Source: Erpobdella octoculata (lineage: Eukaryota > Annelida > Clitellata > Hirudinida > Erpobdellidae). Taken from it: a stretch of 64,000 nucleotides of DNA. The DNA is taken from NCBI GenBank assembly GCA_963978895.1, contig OZ022244.1, positions 25,744,192-25,808,191 on the forward strand. Reading direction: 5' to 3'. The notes below the pieces were generated by a model. It saw nothing but the letters and a program-made list of their open reading frames with translations, ran no database searches and was not told where the DNA came from. How positions within the stretch are numbered: position 1 is the stretch's first letter; each line of letters starts with the position of its first letter. A program made the position numbers and the translations under genes. Positions 45,017-59,350 of this stretch are shown piece by piece.

Positions 45017-46264
45017 TCTATATATATAAAAATGAATGTTTGTATCTATATATGTTAATGGCGTTTATGCATTGCTACACCATTCATCCGATCGTAATGA
45101 AATTTTCACACAACCTTGAGAGTCAATGGGAGTCAAAAATAAAAATTTTTTTTTTGAAATCCGTCACAAAATAAGCGGAGCGGAGCGGGTGAGCGAGCGG
45201 GAACTATATATATATGTATGTGCGTATGTATGTGTGTATGTATGTATGTGTATGTGCATGTATGTGTGTCTGTGTGTGTGTTTATGTATGTACTAGCGGA
45301 GATACCCGGCGTTGCCCAGGTTTTTTAGAGGTTTTTCTAATGTTTGACTCTTTCTCTCCCATTTCCTTTCCCACCTGCTTTCCCACTCCTGTTCGCTTTC
45401 CCGTTTTCGGTCGTTTTCCCGCTGCCGGTCGCTTTCCCGCTCCCGGTCGCTTTCCCGCTCCCGGTCGCTTTCCCGCTCCCGGTCGTTTTCCCGTTCCCGG
45501 TCGCTGTCCCGCTCCCGGTCGCTGTCCCGCTCCCGGTCGTTTTCCCGTTCCCGGTCGCTGTCCCGTTCCCGCTCACGTTTGCTCTCCCATTCCCGCTCAC
45601 GCTTGCTTTTCCGTTCCCGCTCGCTGTCCGTTCCGGGTCGCTTTCCCGTTTCTATAATAGACAAACTAACCCACAAACATTCATATATATATATAGTCTT
45701 AGCAAATCTATTTTACGTTTTATAGGCTAACAGAAGTTATGAAAGAATGTAAAAGAGAAAATGAGCGTGAACGGGAACGGGAGAGCAACCGTGACCGGGA
45801 ATGGGAGAGCAAGCATGACCGGGAACGGGAGAGCAAGCGTGAGCGGGAACGGGAAAGCGACCGGGAACGGGAAAGCGACCGGGAACGGGAAATCGACCGG
45901 GAACGGGAAAGCGACCGGGAACGGGAAAGCGACCGAGAACGGTAAAGCGACCGGGAACGGGAAAGCGACCGGGAACGGGAAAGCGACCGGGAACGGGAAA
46001 GCGACCGAGAACGGTATAGCGACCGGGAACGCGGAAAGCGACTGGAATCGGGAGAGCAAGCTTGGAAGGAAACGCGAGCAAGAGAGAAAATCGATAACAA
46101 AACTTCTGAGCGGGAAAGCGACCGGGAGCTGGAAAACGACCGAGAGCGGAAAAGCGACCGGGAACGCTACGAAAACGGGAAAGTGGAGAAGGGAACGGGA
46201 GCGAGAGAGACAAACATTAGAAAAACCTCTAAAAACCCCGGGCAACGCCGGGTAACCCCGCTAG
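45017..46264 (+). mobile_element. Non-autonomous Helitron with inverted minisatellite interior
   Basis: The 5' end is TCTATATATATAAAAATG after a host A, and the 3' end CCCCGCTAG at 46,261-46,264 is preceded by a hairpin (CCCGG, GCAACG, CCGGG) and followed by a host T. The 5' 190 bases match 4,642-4,841 and 14,130-14,399. From 45,293 an inverted copy of the 3' end begins, so 45,293-46,264 is flanked by about 55-base inverted ends. Between them the 18-base unit GGTCGCTTTCCCGCTCCC is repeated (about 45,400-45,630) and then recurs in reverse complement (about 45,760-46,040). The whole could fold as a very long hairpin. Arg/Glu- and Pro/Phe-rich frames on both strands are by-products of the 18-base period. 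Confidence 0.87.
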
Positions 46265-46291
46265 TATTAGATATAACTATGTTTTGAAATA

Positions 46292-46680
46292 CTACTCATC
46301 GCGGGGCACCTCCAGAACATTATTCAAGAAGCTTAACATTCTTTTGTCTTCTCTAATTTTCTCATCGTTCTCCATTCCTCCCTTTTCAGCCAATCGATGT
46401 AAGATAATTTTATTTTGTTTTTTTTCTCTTAGTTTTTCTTCTTCTGCGTGGAGTTCAATTGATTCCTCCACTTTTTTCACTTTTTCATTAATTAATTGCC
46501 TTCAGTTTTTCGTCCACATTTCTTTTAACAACAGTTTTTTCCTTTGAAGTAATTCCAGTTTTTCGTCCAACTTATCAATTCTTTCCTATTGCTCTTCAAT
46601 CTTCTTCTCTAGCACCGCGACTCTCACAACTTTTTCATGTTTGTCCGGAAAAACTGTCGTTTCCACCGTACATTTCACAT
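46292..46680 (-). pseudogene. Coiled-coil protein fragment with stops
   Basis: Read on the minus strand through two stops, the frame gives VFPDKHEKVVRVAVLEKKIE, then a charged heptad-like stretch (VKKVEESIELHAEEEKLRE) and ends LNNVLEVPRDE. This is coiled-coil-like, of unknown family. The stops suggest a relic. It starts just outside the Helitron and may be part of an older element. Confidence 0.35.
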
Positions 46681-46780
46681 ATCTTAAAATTTCTGGACAT
46701 TGTTAAGAACTGAACATAATGTATGCACTCGTTAAATATTATATGAACGCGTGGAATATGATAAATTAAAGTAAAATGAC

Positions 46781-46920
46781 CAGTAAAATTAAATTATGCC
46801 CAGTAAAATTAAATTATGCCCAGTAAAATTAAATTATGACCAGTAAAATTAAATTATGCCCAGTAAAATTAAATTATGACCAGTAAAATTAAATTATGAC
46901 CAGTAAAATTAAATTATAAT
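46781..46920. repeat. 20-bp tandem repeat, seven copies
   Basis: Seven copies of CAGTAAAATTAAATTATGCC, varying only between GCC, GAC and AAT at the end. No spacers, so not CRISPR-like. Confidence 0.95.
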
Positions 46921-49900
46921 TGAAGAGGTTAATTAAATAATAGTGTAAACAAATAAAATTGAAATACTACGTAAAACTCTAAAACCACGACTGAATATTG
47001 AAAAGAAGCAATAACGATTGAAATCAAAATGGCGAGACGAAAAAGGAAGATGTTACTACGCGCTGGGATTGTACGGTCTTCGCTGATTGGTTGAGTTGGT
47101 TTCTTTTGAGCCTTATGATTCGCTAAATACGGTTATGACGTCTGCTTCGGAGCTTATAGCGTCAGGGAATTAGCGTTGAATGGGAATTTCAAACGTTTTT
47201 AATTATATTTATTTGTTGAAGGATCATCATCATCATTTGGTTGCATTGAATTTCTTCTTTTAATTTTTCCTTATTGTGTTTTTATGAGTTTATTTATTAA
47301 TTTGAGTAGGAATAGAAGATTATCGATTGAGAAATAGTTCTTGAAAATTTTCCAGATCGTTATCGGCTAATTATTAAGTTACTGATTTTAATAGTTTTTT
47401 TTCAAACGTAAAACTTCAGCACTTTACTATACAAAATGTTACACACAGAATCGTCGTTAAAATTTTGATAAAATTCGAACCAATTTTGTTGTTTGATCGC
47501 AGGTAGTAGAGAATTCCAGCGTCAACGATTCAAAATGCAAATGATGATGATCTCGCTGATTGTGGTCCTGCCGGAAGATTCAATTTGGCCGTGGCTAGAT
47601 TGTATGATCAAATGTTTGATGAATTTTTTTTTCTTTCCGGCTATTTTCCCAAGTATTTCTTAGATGAAACTCACCGATAAATCAGTTCCTGGCCAGAACG
47701 TACCGATGCAGAAAAATAAGAACTTTTAGTTATTAAAATTTTATTAAATAAGTTAAAATACGCAGAATAAGATTGATTTTAAATTTATTTATTTAAAAAT
47801 TTCGACTATTAAACGTTTATAAATCAGTTTTCGATAAATCAACAGAGCGTAACGCACGGTTAACAAAATCTTATTTTAAAAGATTAAATTTAAAAATAAA
47901 AAAAACCAAAATCTATTTTAAACAAATAAGTTAGAAAAGCAGACGATAAAAATGTTCATCGTCATAGTAACTAAAAATATATTTTGCTTACTATTTCGCC
48001 GGTCCGTTGGATAAAAGTTCTCTTAAAAGGTGAAAAAAATGTTGCAAGTGATTTAAAATCTTTTAAAATTATATGATATAGTTTTTAATCCAAATTTGCC
48101 GTTAAAAGCTTGTAAAAACATTCTTTAATTAAAATTTTGGAGCGAATTTGAAAGCCGACAACAGATGAGCGATGAGCGATAAGAACCCGTAATTAAGTTG
48201 CGACAAGCGTCGTTTTTTATAAAAATTCTAAGTTAAATATAAGCTTAGTTCTTGGATTTGAATAACACTCAAGTTTTTTTAAAGAGTATTTATTCCTTCT
48301 TCAGATGTATTTAGTAATCAAGCACTTAGGTCTTAGGACTGGATGAATGCAAATGTCATCAATTTTTAATTTTGAGCTGACAGTATATCCGATATCATAA
48401 TTCAAAGTGGGACTAATGAGAAAACCAAACAGTACAGAGAGTTATTTTAAAAACTTGGTATCTGCTGTACAATTTAAAAACAGTTCACATGATGGTGGCT
48501 AATTATTGCATAAAGTGAGTTGATTCAAGAGTATGACTTGTCAATGTTTTAGCATGCACCCCTGTCTTAAAAGCATGTTTTAATGTTTTGAATTAATAAT
48601 AATGTTTTTTCTTTTTTTTGTTTACTACTTCTGTATAATTGTTAACAATTAAATTAGTCAAATAATCTTTGTTACTTCCACCAGCAGTAGTCAATAATGA
48701 ATATGTGGACAAGAACACGAGAAAGAAAACAAGTTGAAAGAATTCTAAATCAAGAAATCAAATTTGAAGCAAAAGATGAATTCCAATAAATTGACGAGTG
48801 GAGAGGAATGAAATAAAAAACTGAAACAAGGAAATTGAAGAAAAACAGAGAAAGTGAAATAAAGGAATGTGCTGGTGATAGAAAAAGTGAGGTAAGAAGA
48901 AGGTATTATAAAAGGAACTTGAAATCAGGTATGAAGGAGGTGGGATTCAGAAAAGGATCGGACAACAATTACCTAAAAGAGGTATTTTTTTAGTTTTTGT
49001 ACATTTTAATGAACTTATGTCAATCAGAGGCTAAAAGTTGTCAATTTTGTTTTTTTTTTCACAATTTGCAAAGGATATAGATGTCAGATTTATTCGATTG
49101 CACATAGCTATTACCACATACGTTTGTATTTTGTATAGACAAGATGAAAAATGTAAATCTTTCCTTTTTCGCATAAAAACTTCAAACTTCGTTGGCAATT
49201 CATCCATTTTGTTCAACCTGAGGTTGTGCTGTCAGGGTCGGATACAGGATTAGTGAAAGGGGGCGTCCAAAACGGGTTGGGAAGGAAAGATTTTATTTCA
49301 AATTTAATTTTAGGTTTATGAGTTTTAACATATTCTTTGGGCCAAGATTTATTAATTCAAAACTGAATTTCTGTAACAGTTTTTAGCAGACTAGTAGAGT
49401 TGTTCAAACTTACTGACCTTTTCTGTAATAAAATTGTCTGCATTACAGGTTATACCCTAATAAAGCCATGATCAGCAAAAGATCCAATCATAGTAGGCCT
49501 CAATGCAAATTAAACACAATCCATCAAAAACAGACAGAGACGTAGCTAGGGTTTTTGGCGCCAAATGATTAGGTCCAAAATGGGTGGGCTTTGATTTTAG
49601 GGCTTTCAAACGGGCCGGCCCAAAATTTTTTGTCCTGTACAAGAATTTTAGGCCTATAAAACAGGCTGAGTCCAAATTAAACAGACCGGGCCTAAAAAAA
49701 TCGGCCCGTTCAATACTTTAGATAAGACATTCAAATAGGCCCTCAAAACTTACTTTTTCAGTTTACAATGGAAATAGCTACCGATATTCTCGCCTTCGAT
49801 CAAGACTAGTTTTGATTAGGCGTATCGCTAAATTGTATTGTTTTGTATAAGGTCCATAATAAAAAAAATATTGTAAGCATTCAAACTAAAGCGGACGAAT

Positions 49901-50728
49901 AAGACTTCTATGCATAATCATATCTTAAATTGTATAATTTAATACGACTAAATGATTTATTAAATATTACATTAAAATATCGATAAACGTATAAGATCTG
50001 TAACATGTTGTATTCATTCCACTCAAGTTAAATTATAAGTCTCATAAAGCAAGTAAAACAGAATAGCGAAAAAATTAAAACCTAAAATTTATCTAAGACG
50101 AGTTCAAAACAACATAGACAGAAAAAACAAAGTAAGAGTGGAAATGGGGCAACGGCAACGTTATAACAGCTGTTACTCTACTCTGCTCTAGGCAAATTGC
50201 AAAGTCTAGGTGTTCAGATCATGTACCTGCCTGTAAAGTGGTTTATTTTGCAACAAAAGGGGGGGTCAGGTATCCGCCCCTGGCTGTTCTGGTCGGCAGT
50301 GCGCTTTTGTTTTGGCTGTTTTGTGTAGTTGAAAGATAGAAGAATTCACGTTTTTATTGAGTAAAATTTCTAAAAATAATTCAAATTTTTGGTTTATTTG
50401 TCAACAGATTAGAGGTACCCTATTCAAGGACCGTCTACTAAAACAAGAGCTAGAAAAGTCGACCAAACAATTCGATACTGACTTCCAAAGGTTTCAAATT
50501 TTTCAAAAACACCGCGAATTTCATGATACAACAGAACCAAATCTTGATTTCAAAACAAAACTCAAAAATCAAATCAATGCGACGACATAAAGTTTAAAAA
50601 CATCTTTCCCAAGGTTCAAATAAACATTAAAAACATAAAGGACCTTCAACAGAAGATTCACATGAACTTAGGAAGTACATCTGCTATTGAAGTCCACAAT
50701 GACAATAATAGATGCTACGAAAACAACA
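46921..50728. other. Intergenic sequence, no gene seen
   Basis: Long AT-rich interval. A short protein-like phrase (ANDDDLADCGPAGRFNLAVA, around 47,535, +) and a charged stretch at 48,690-48,960 are isolated and unassignable. At 49,590-49,700 GC-rich words such as CGGGCCGGCCC resemble those inside the Helitron at 61,113. The frame at 50,357-50,590 has no known domain. Confidence 0.4.
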
Positions 50729-51690
50729 TCATAAAAGCGCATATCCAGTCTCAACGATGCTTATGCCAAAAAATTTGACTTTGATGTTTGCTTGATCCAC
50801 TCCACTACTGTTCATTGCCACGCAGGCGTAGGGTCCTTCATGCTTTTCTTTTGCCTCATCGATTACATACAGGAGCTCTGAATATGTTCGGATTCTTTTT
50901 GTTTCGGTAGTAGGCGGCATAACCTCGTGGCGTGATGATGAACACATAAGGTGGGTTGGCCATGTGCCTCACAGAAGATGTCTATATCTTTAGTGCCCAT
51001 CATGTACCACGTAAGGTTTCCTTTCCAACCTGGTGGCCCATCTCTAACATCCTTGCTTAAACCATAGCTGTCCAAATCTAATTCAAACACTTTTTCAGCC
51101 ACTTCTTCCCCAAAAGATGTTTTAGGTGGTGTACGATTGTTTCCGGTAGTTGTACTGGGTGTAAATTCCGTTGTTCTATCACTGTCTTCAGTTAGTGTAG
51201 TGTTTGTGTGACCCTCAAGTCATGTGATACCATTCAGTAAACCACCATTAGTCGGGAAATTTTCTGAGGTTACAAGATTCTTAGTAGATGTTGACTATTC
51301 TGAAAGTGCTGAAGTCGGCACAGATTTCGAGCAACTATCGTTTAAAAAATCTTCAATTGTAAACGTTTCTCCATTGCTTACACAAGTTATAGAATTCAGG
51401 ATGTGAAGATGGCTCACTTTTTCTCCTTTACATATGACATGGATGCCCAGTCGTATATAAAAGGATTGTTTGAGTCTTGGAAGTGATTTTGTTAAATTGG
51501 GAAAAATGCTTAATTTATTTTTCCTATATAATTTCTTTAATGCAACGAAGTTATTCAAACCAATTTCAGGAGCTATTTTCTAAATTCCGTTGTCTGACAG
51601 TTTTAATGTATCCAAATTGTTCTTCAAATGTGTGTATAAATCAGTAAAATTCCAAATCTGGTTAAACAAGCTAGTAAAATAAAGTGTCTT
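50729..51690 (-). pseudogene. Intronless LRR-Ig membrane/secreted protein pseudogene
   Basis: Minus-strand reading gives leucine-rich repeats (NLDTLKLSDNGI, stop, KIAPEIGL, then LSIFPNLTKSLPRLK), an LRR C-terminal cap (ILNSITCVS and ETFTIEDFLND), a Ser/Thr-rich linker with two in-frame stops (at about 51,295 and 51,217), and an Ig domain (IDIFCEAHGQP, then EGPYACVAMNSSG). A one-base frameshift lies between HGQPTL and the CSSSRHEV continuation. The order LRR, cap, Ig is that of LRRN, LINGO or AMIGO-like adhesion proteins; the parent is not identified. Absence of introns and multiple lesions fit a decayed, possibly processed, copy. Confidence 0.6.
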
Positions 51691-51699
51691 AATCTATAA

Positions 51700-53685
51700 C
51701 TTGGGATTTTTTCAGGAATTCAAATGACTCGATGCTTTCTCAAAAGATCAAAACATTACCGTTTGTCTGAAATTGTTATTAAAAATAAACGTTTCATTAT
51801 CGTCGATATTCAAAAAATATTTATTAAATTAATTGACAACTCAATTTCTAGTGAAAATAAATCAAATTGACAGATTTAAATTTTTCTTCACATGCAATAT
51901 ATAATTAAATGTTTGATTTGCCAGAGAATATTTCGTTCGGTTGTAATGTAATTAAAAATAATTAATAAAAATGATACTTTTCGTTCAACTAAACGGTAAA
52001 TCTGCTCCAGGTTGATCAAAATAAAACTTTATATTTCTGATTCAAGAAATCAAACCTTCATTTTAAATCCAGTCGCATTTATTATTATCAGTATTTTAAA
52101 ATCATTTCACTCAAATACTTTTTAAAGGTTGCCTAAACAGTTTATTATTGACCTTCAACTCATACGTAAAAAAGATTATTATTGAAAGAAGCAACTGGTC
52201 TAGTTTTTTTTCAATCGTTACTGATTCAAAATCAACGGAGTCACAAGACGTTATAAAAGCCTAGCCAAGATACACTTCTGTTTAGAAATCAGAATTCTAA
52301 TTCATCAACAAGAATTATACTATTTTTTTATTATATTATATAAGGAATCTTTCAAGTTGATCTGTTTTTATCGGCTTGCCGTATTCAGGTAGATTTCTAC
52401 AACTTGAGCAACCATGTTTTATGAGCTCCAATTTGTTTTGATTTCTCGGAGCATGTGTTCCGCCTCTCAGTCCGGAAAGTTCATCAACTTCACAAGGCTT
52501 CTCAACCGAGTCACAAAAAAGCAGCAAAAAAGATTTAAAAAAATGCATCTTCTCTTTAAAGCTGCAATAAATCTTATGAATCTCTTTTTAAATCAAATTA
52601 GAAGCTCAGTATACGACGAAACTTTCAAACGACAGTGAAATGCGACATGAGGTGCGCTACAACAAAAAAGCTTAAAATTATTGTTTAGTTATTTTTTTTT
52701 TTATAATAGTTTATAGTCCTTTACACCAAGTGTTTTAAGACTGTGTTTAGTTATAAATTAATTAATGTTTATATTACTTTTTCATTGATAGGTGGAAAGC
52801 GTTTCCGTGATAGCTATTAAATTCTTCTTTTTTTGAATGTCTTTTTACCTCTTTTAAATTCAATCGAGGGATTGTCCCAGACTGTCCACTCAAAAAATTC
52901 CTCGTACCCTTGGAATGTACGCAAAATTCCAAAAAAAATCAAATAACGCAAAAATTTTAAAAAAATCCAGAATATTTTGAAAAAAATGGAAAAATTCAAA
53001 AATAATTCAAAAATATGGAAAAATTCCGAAAATTATAAGATTTTTCAAACGAAAACTCAAAAGTATTTTAAACACAACCAAATTTTAAAATATGGCAATT
53101 TAGATCGGATGACGCAAACTTTTCGTCTACTTTATCCTACACGCAGGCCTATAGCAGGCTCTAGGTTGCCTGCACCATTGTCCCTTTTCAAGAAAAAAAC
53201 ATATCACTTTGCAGCCTTTGAAATTATATTACAAAAACAACATTCAGTCTTTATTTTCATATTTTTCTTAAGTTGCTTTCTTGTCTTTGTGTCCGCTTGT
53301 TCGGATCAAATGGGGAAAAAATTCTCATTATCTTCGGGATTTACAAATCGAGTTGACCTTTGACATGAAACAAAATGTTCATTCATTCCATCTTCTATGT
53401 TTGAATGAAACCAGATATCCTTGCAATCCTACTTCTTTCTTTTCATTTTCTTTCCATCTTCTCCGTTTGGCTTTTTGCACCTTATTACTCTGAAATTTGT
53501 TCATTTTGTCGTTTTCATTCTCTTTATTGCGTTTTAATTTGGACTTGTACAAAATATTAATAAATAAAAACCGTTGTGATAAGCCACGTTTTGTTGTTTA
53601 GTTTACTATCAGAAATTCGCTATCAATAGGATCAGGTGACAAAAATATCGGGATTCAATGTGATTGGTTTCAACTCAATCTAGAC
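51700..53685. other. Intergenic sequence, no gene seen
   Basis: AT-rich. The minus-strand frame 52,336-52,548 (CSSCRNLPEYGKPIKTD) reads slightly protein-like but is unassigned. The plus-strand frame 52,977-53,363 is low complexity (Asn/Lys-rich). Nothing further supportable. Confidence 0.4.
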
Positions 53686-54780
53686 CAGGGGTCTCAAACT
53701 CAATTTGCCCGCGGGCCGCATGACTAGAATCTGGAAGAGGCTGGGCCGCATCAAGTTAATAACAAAACAAGTGAACAACATAAAACAAAATTTTTAAACC
53801 AAATGCTTTTGTGTTATCAAAGCTCAACTTTTAAAATCACTTTTTTATATTTATATATTTTTAAACAGACTTTTTTTGTATAGCTAATTATTGAATATTG
53901 CATCGTTTTTAATTTTAAGCAATAGCATAATGTATACAAAAGTGGAAAAGATCCATTAATAAGAAGTCACTCAAAAATTGATATGAAAAACTAGTAACAG
54001 AAATTAGAAGTTAATGAAAGCATTTATAAAAGTACAAATGTTCAGTCTCTTCAATTTTTATGCTTTTTATTTATCAAAAGTGCAAACTTACAGCTCTTTT
54101 CTAGACTCAATGTTCTTTGCTGGAGGAAACCTGGTTTCGTTTCCCCTTACACAGCTCAGGCCCTCAGGCATATTTGGCTTAAGAGAGGAAGCAGTCGAGA
54201 CCCTCATATAGCCTGGAGATGCTCGTCGGTAAGTTTAGATCTGTATTTTTTTCTATAGTTTATAAACTTTTACACCATTAGTTTAGATCTGTATTTGGAC
54301 TTATTGAAGTTCATGGTAGAGAAGAGCTTTTTGCACATGTATGTGCTTCGAAAAAGGCACATGGTCCGGCTGAACATTCTGGAAAGCTCAGGGAAAGTGG
54401 GGGGCAACTCTCTCATAAATTGTGAAAGTTTTTTTGTTCTTCCGTTTATTTCCCTAAACTTAGTTTTCAAATGAGAGTTGCATTGCAGGTCGATGAGTTC
54501 CATCTGCAACACAGGAGGGGCATCTTGGACATCTAAAGAGAAGGGGTCAGTAAAAATTTTAAAAGTGGCTCTGTGAGTCTTATCATCTGAAAATCTGAGA
54601 TCAAATTCTTCTTGTAGTTTTTCAATAGCATTAATATAGTCTTCACCATTGAATGGCGTGTCCACATCTACGAGTGATTGGCATGCTGAAAAATGACAGA
54701 GGTTTTTTGAGAGAGCTGAGCTTTCCATAAACTAAGTTTTGCGGAAAATGCTCTCACATGCCAATTCCACTCCTACATTA
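53686..54780 (-). mobile_element. Decayed hAT transposon (Charlie/ZBED-type) with one terminus
   Basis: The terminus CAGGGGTCTCAAACTC at 53,686 is a hAT-type inverted-repeat end, and GC-rich CCGCGGGCCGCATG follows. On the minus strand the main frame (54,270-54,728) encodes the C-terminal half of a transposase of the GTF2IRD2/ZBED-like group: FNGEDYINAIEKLQEEFDLR, then PVLQMELIDLQCNSHLKTKF, FPELSRMF and FSTMNFNKSKYRSKL. A frameshift near 54,720 separates an upstream AFSAKLSLWKAQL piece. A 17-base sequence is duplicated at 54,232-54,248 and 54,280-54,296, splitting SKYRSKL from TDEHLQAI. Only the inner and C-terminal parts survive. The distal end was not found. Confidence 0.75.
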
Positions 54781-55706
54781 TAATATTGTACTTTAGCTTT
54801 TTTCTCCGGCTTACACACGAACATGGAAATAATACAGATGTACACACCCATACATTATCAAAAATGCAATATTCCTAATTTTCTTCAGGGACAAACACTT
54901 TTCTTCAAAAATTTTTCATTGGTTCTTTATAAACGTGTAACTTGCCAAAGCTTTACTTAAATAGTTTAATGTTGTAAAAAATCCCAAAAATTAAAACAAT
55001 TAAAATGTAAAAAAATCCTGAAGAATGTCTGTTTCGTACACCCTGTGATGAAGTGGAAAAGTACTTCAACCTGATGACGGTCGATAGCCTGATGACGAAC
55101 TGAGCTTATTGCAATTTTGTACCTGTTACCTAATAGGCTACCTACCTATACAACTACCCCATTCCGGTAACGTTGGAAAAATTGAGCATTCTGAGAAAAT
55201 ATTTCGGAACGCGTAAGCCTTTTCAACGTTTTGCTGCCCCTCACATGGTTTTGCTGAAACGACGTTCCTAATCACTTTAATTACTTCGAAAATGTTTTAA
55301 AACACATCTATGCAGAATTTAAAATCTCCCCACTGACCCCTACTTCAGGAAAGTTTTCTACACTTTTAATATGTTATAAATGTTTCGGAAGAATCAGTTT
55401 CATTCGTATACTTTGTTTTCCCTACTTTGTATTCAGCCTTGATAACAATAATTATGCAGCTCAGCTGCACACTTACATACAAGTTGTATTGGTCAGCACT
55501 GTGGTCCACTTTTAGCCAGTTGCCTTAGTTACGAAAGCAGTGCGAATGGTCACGAGTTCCGTTAGCCGGCCTGGGCTAGCTAGTAATATACTTCATTATA
55601 AATTCAGTTCTAACAAGGTGTGTTGCGGGTTATGCTTTATGCTAGTAATGACACTTGTGATATCTAATGCAGGAGTAGTAGTACTGGTAGCTGAAGGAGC
55701 GCTATC
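54781..55706. other. Upstream region of the CDK gene
   Basis: AT-rich sequence between the hAT relic and the CDK start. It presumably contains the CDK promoter, but no core element stands out. The frame at 55,540-55,830 overlaps the CDK first exon in another phase and is not supported. Confidence 0.4.
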
Positions 55707-58988
<3,282 letters not shown>

Positions 58989-59350
58989 CACTTCTCATCA
59001 TTTCAATGAGCAAGAAGACCAACGGAGACTTAAGTGCAGTACCTTACGTGATATTCGTACTCGTTCCCACTTTCTACGGATTGCTTTATCGAGCCGAGCT
59101 TCAATTAACCTCAGAGTTGTGATATATTTTTTGACGTTCTTGTACACTAACTCTATCGTTTGCTGTCAGTATTCGTTTTTTTGTGTGTTCATTTTTGTTA
59201 ATTTCTTGCTGACTCAAGGTGCTCTTTTTGATAATAATTTTCTTATTTTTCTATCAAATTAAATAATTGTTCAGCGTGCAGAAAAATTTTTTTTCAAACA
59301 TGAAGAGCTTTAAAATAATTTTTTTTAAGCGCTAATATCATTGAAATGTT

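Noticed and set aside
45214..46255. Arg/Glu/Ser-rich, Pro/Phe-rich and Gly/Asn-rich frames on both strands resembling SR proteins or elastomers
   Set aside because: All derive from the 18-base minisatellite inside the Helitron. Frames on both strands are equally open, so there is no sign of coding selection.
46781..46920. CRISPR-like repeat array
   Set aside because: The repeats are contiguous without unique spacers and the DNA is eukaryotic. The same applies to the minisatellite in CDK intron 6.
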